From Streptomyces sclerotialus (GTDB lineage Bacteria > Actinomycetota > Actinomycetes > Streptomycetales > Streptomycetaceae): DNA of 64,000 nucleotides. The notes beneath the pieces were generated by a model. That model ran no database searches and was not told the origin of the DNA. It was given only the letters and a program-made list of their open reading frames with translations. This document shows positions 62,536 to 64,000 of this stretch, one piece after another (the stretch's first letter is position 1; every line of letters begins with the position of its first letter). The stretch is from positions 1 through 64,000 of the forward strand of contig JODX01000018.1 of NCBI GenBank assembly GCA_000719105.1, written 5' to 3'. The translations under genes and the position numbers were made by a program.

Positions 62536-63753
62536 TCACCCCGCGGTCAGCCGCTGGACGGCCGCGAGGACCCGGCCCGCTCCGTCCTCGGCCGCCATGT
62601 GCTGCGCGGCGCGCGCGGCGGCCCGTGCGCTGGCCTGCTCCCCGACGACCCGGCCGAGGGCGTCGGCGAGCCGTTCGGCGGTGAGGGAGCGGAAGGGGAT
62701 CGGGTCGGTGGCGGCGCCGAGGGCGGCCAGCCGACCCGCCCAGAACGGCTGGTCCGCGGTGACCGGCACGGTGACCGCGGGCACACCGGCACGCAACGCG
62801 GCGGCCGAGGTGCCCGCCCCGGCGTGGTGGACCACCGCGGCCAGCCGCGGGAACAGCAGGGCGTGCGGTACGTCCCCGACGGTGAGGACGTCGTCGCCGC
62901 CGTCGGCCGCGAGCCCGGCACCGCCGGCCTGGAGGATGCCGCGCAGCCCGGCGCGGCGCAGGGCGCGCACGGCGATCCCGCTCAGCCGTTCCCCGTCGCC
63001 GCCCGCCATGCTGCCGAAGCCGACGAGGACGGGCCGGGGCCCGGCGCCGAGGAAGTCCTCCAGGTCCTTGGGCAGCCGCCCGTCCTGGTCGTGGTGGGGC
63101 CACCAGTTGCCCACGACCTCCAGACCGGGGCGCCAGTCGGCGGGGCGGGGCACCAGCGCGGTGCTGAAGCCGTGCAGGGCGGGCCAGTCCGCCCGTTCCT
63201 GCCGTCGGCGCATCGCGGACGGGGAGAGCGGGGACAGCTGGAGGCGGTGGCGCAGCCGGGCGACCGCCGGCTCGTAGAGGCGGTCGGTCATCCGGAGGGC
63301 GAGGCGTCCGGCCATGCGGTTGCCGGCGCGGCCCAGCGAGCGGGAGGCCGTGACGACGGGCGGGAAGTCGCCGGTCGGCGCGGTGGGCACGAGGTACACG
63401 CCGAGGCTCGCCACACCCGTGGCCTCGGTGAGGTGCCAGCCGAGGGGAGCCGTGGTGGTCGACAGCAGCAGCAGATCCGTGCGGTCGTCCACCGCGTCGG
63501 CGAACCCCTGGCCCAGCTCGGTGATGAACGCGGCGGCTCTGCGCATCAGTTCACGTTTCCCGGTGACGCCGCCCCGCGCCCGGGTGTCGGCGGGGAGCGG
63601 GCGGAACTCCAGTCCGGCGTCGCGCGCGAGGGGTGCGAAGGCGTCCGTGGCGGCGAGAGCGACGTCGTACCCGGCCCGGCGCAGTGCGGCGCCCAGGCCC
63701 GTGTAGGGCGCGACATCGCCCCGCGATCCGGCCGCGGCGATCAGGATCCTCAT
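62536..63753 (-). CDS. GT1-family (macrolide/sterol type) glycosyltransferase
   Basis: This is a 405-aa GT-B enzyme. The N-terminal half starts MRILIAAAGSRGDVAPYTGL, with the GSRGDV motif of the UDP-glucosyltransferase/MGT group. The C-terminal nucleotide-sugar region VVHHAGAGTSAAALRAGVPAVTVP, then ADQPFWAGRLAALGA, includes the His-x-Gly-x-Gly-T motif. It transfers sugar to small hydrophobic acceptors, often antibiotics. Its ATG overlaps the stop of the upstream TipAS-domain gene, and GAGGAGC precedes it. A drug-inactivation role is plausible. Confidence 0.9.
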   Translation of the reverse strand: MRILIAAAGSRGDVAPYTGLGAALRRAGYDVALAATDAFAPLARDAGLEFRPLPADTRARGGVTGKRELMRRAAAFITELGQGFADAVDDRTDLLLLSTTTAPLGWHLTEATGVASLGVYLVPTAPTGDFPPVVTASRSLGRAGNRMAGRLALRMTDRLYEPAVARLRHRLQLSPLSPSAMRRRQERADWPALHGFSTALVPRPADWRPGLEVVGNWWPHHDQDGRLPKDLEDFLGAGPRPVLVGFGSMAGGDGERLSGIAVRALRRAGLRGILQAGGAGLAADGGDDVLTVGDVPHALLFPRLAAVVHHAGAGTSAAALRAGVPAVTVPVTADQPFWAGRLAALGAATDPIPFRSLTAERLADALGRVVGEQASARAAARAAQHMAAEDGAGRVLAAVQRLTAG

Positions 63754-64000
63754 CGGTGCTCCTCGGGGGTCGGTACGTGGCGGGCCGCGTTGGCGTGGAC
63801 CGCCCTGCACGTGTAGGCGGCCAGGCCCGGGCGCGCTTGCGACGGCGGCACGACCAGGGCGAAGGCGCGCGGGTCGGCGGCGAAGTCGTCCGCGATGCGC
63901 CGGTGCATGTCGTACGGGCAGGAGGTGAACCAGCGCGAGATGTGCAGACGGTGCTCCTCGGCGAGGTCCATGGCCCGCTCGCCGTCGCTCGGCTCCCCCT
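63750..64000 (-). CDS. TipAS-domain protein, probable MerR-family TipA-like regulator (partial)
   Basis: The frame runs to the right edge. The visible 83 residues read GEPSDGERAMDLAEEHRLHI, then SRWFTSCPYDMHRRIADDF and APGL-type RPGLAAYTCRAVHANAARH. This matches the C-terminal antibiotic-binding TipAS domain. The N-terminal part, possibly with a MerR HTH, lies outside the window. The TGA overlaps the glycosyltransferase ATG, so binding of an antibiotic could couple directly to glycosyltransferase synthesis. Confidence 0.75.
   Translation of the reverse strand, partial: GEPSDGERAMDLAEEHRLHISRWFTSCPYDMHRRIADDFAADPRAFALVVPPSQARPGLAAYTCRAVHANAARHVPTPEEHR

Overview
The window is high-GC actinobacterial DNA and almost certainly comes from a Streptomyces chromosome. 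The evidence is the codon bias (very high GC at third positions, which makes long shadow ORFs on the opposite strand), frequent GTG/TTG starts, typical gene families (two 67-aa cold-shock proteins, CocE/NonD and SGNH secreted hydrolases, TIGR03842-type F420 oxidoreductase, a TipAS domain) and a DevR/OsdR-type dormancy island. No rRNA, tRNA or CRISPR array was seen.

Layout. (1) 1-5.7 kb: a cold-shock and RNA-handling block with two csp genes, a DEAD-box helicase, a small CBS protein, two small conserved genes (one GvpU-like) and a MerR-type regulator. The regulator is preceded by about 0.7 kb of GCAGT-rich, apparently transcribed leader. A 133-bp MITE-like element abuts the helicase stop codon. 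(2) 5.8-19 kb: an IS110 remnant, a solitary fused pcaL, an MBL-fold hydrolase, exonuclease III, secreted SGNH and CocE hydrolases, an unknown membrane-anchored protein, a secreted gamma-glutamyltransferase and a ClpC-like ATPase. (3) 19.2-20.3 kb: a second methionine aminopeptidase divergent from a small XRE regulator. (4) 20.5-28.8 kb: a pyrimidine/hydantoin catabolic cluster with a class III aminotransferase, PucR regulator, beta-ureidopropionase, dihydropyrimidinase, F420-dependent oxidoreductase and NCS1 permease. (5) 28.8-35.3 kb: two lipoproteins, a cytosolic GGT-like enzyme, an inositol-phosphatase-family protein, an FAD oxidoreductase and a macro-domain protein.

(6) 35.4-55.1 kb: a hypoxia/dormancy island. 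It holds a PPOX-fold protein, a DevR/OsdR-like response regulator, D-lactate dehydrogenase, narGHJI, a membrane protein, a cupredoxin fragment, an Acg-like nitroreductase, NarK, CBS-BON and cNMP-domain proteins, a tandem universal stress protein, a GAF-GAF histidine kinase (DevS/OsdK-like) and an orphan cytochrome oxidase subunit I. Six intergenic regions carry paired copies of an inverted motif close to GGGACYNTCGGCCC, which I read as response-regulator boxes tying the island into one regulon for nitrate respiration, fermentation and stress survival at low oxygen.

(7) 55.1-64 kb: an ArsR sensor divergent from a P1B-4 metal ATPase, an Ada-AlkA fusion plus Ogt for alkylation repair, and three regulator/enzyme pairs: PadR with a cysteine hydrolase, TetR with an NmrA-like reductase, and a TipAS-domain protein coupled to a glycosyltransferase. 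Several divergent promoters (map/xre, arsR/P-ATPase) place a -10 hexamer exactly 7 nt before the start codon, which suggests leaderless transcripts.
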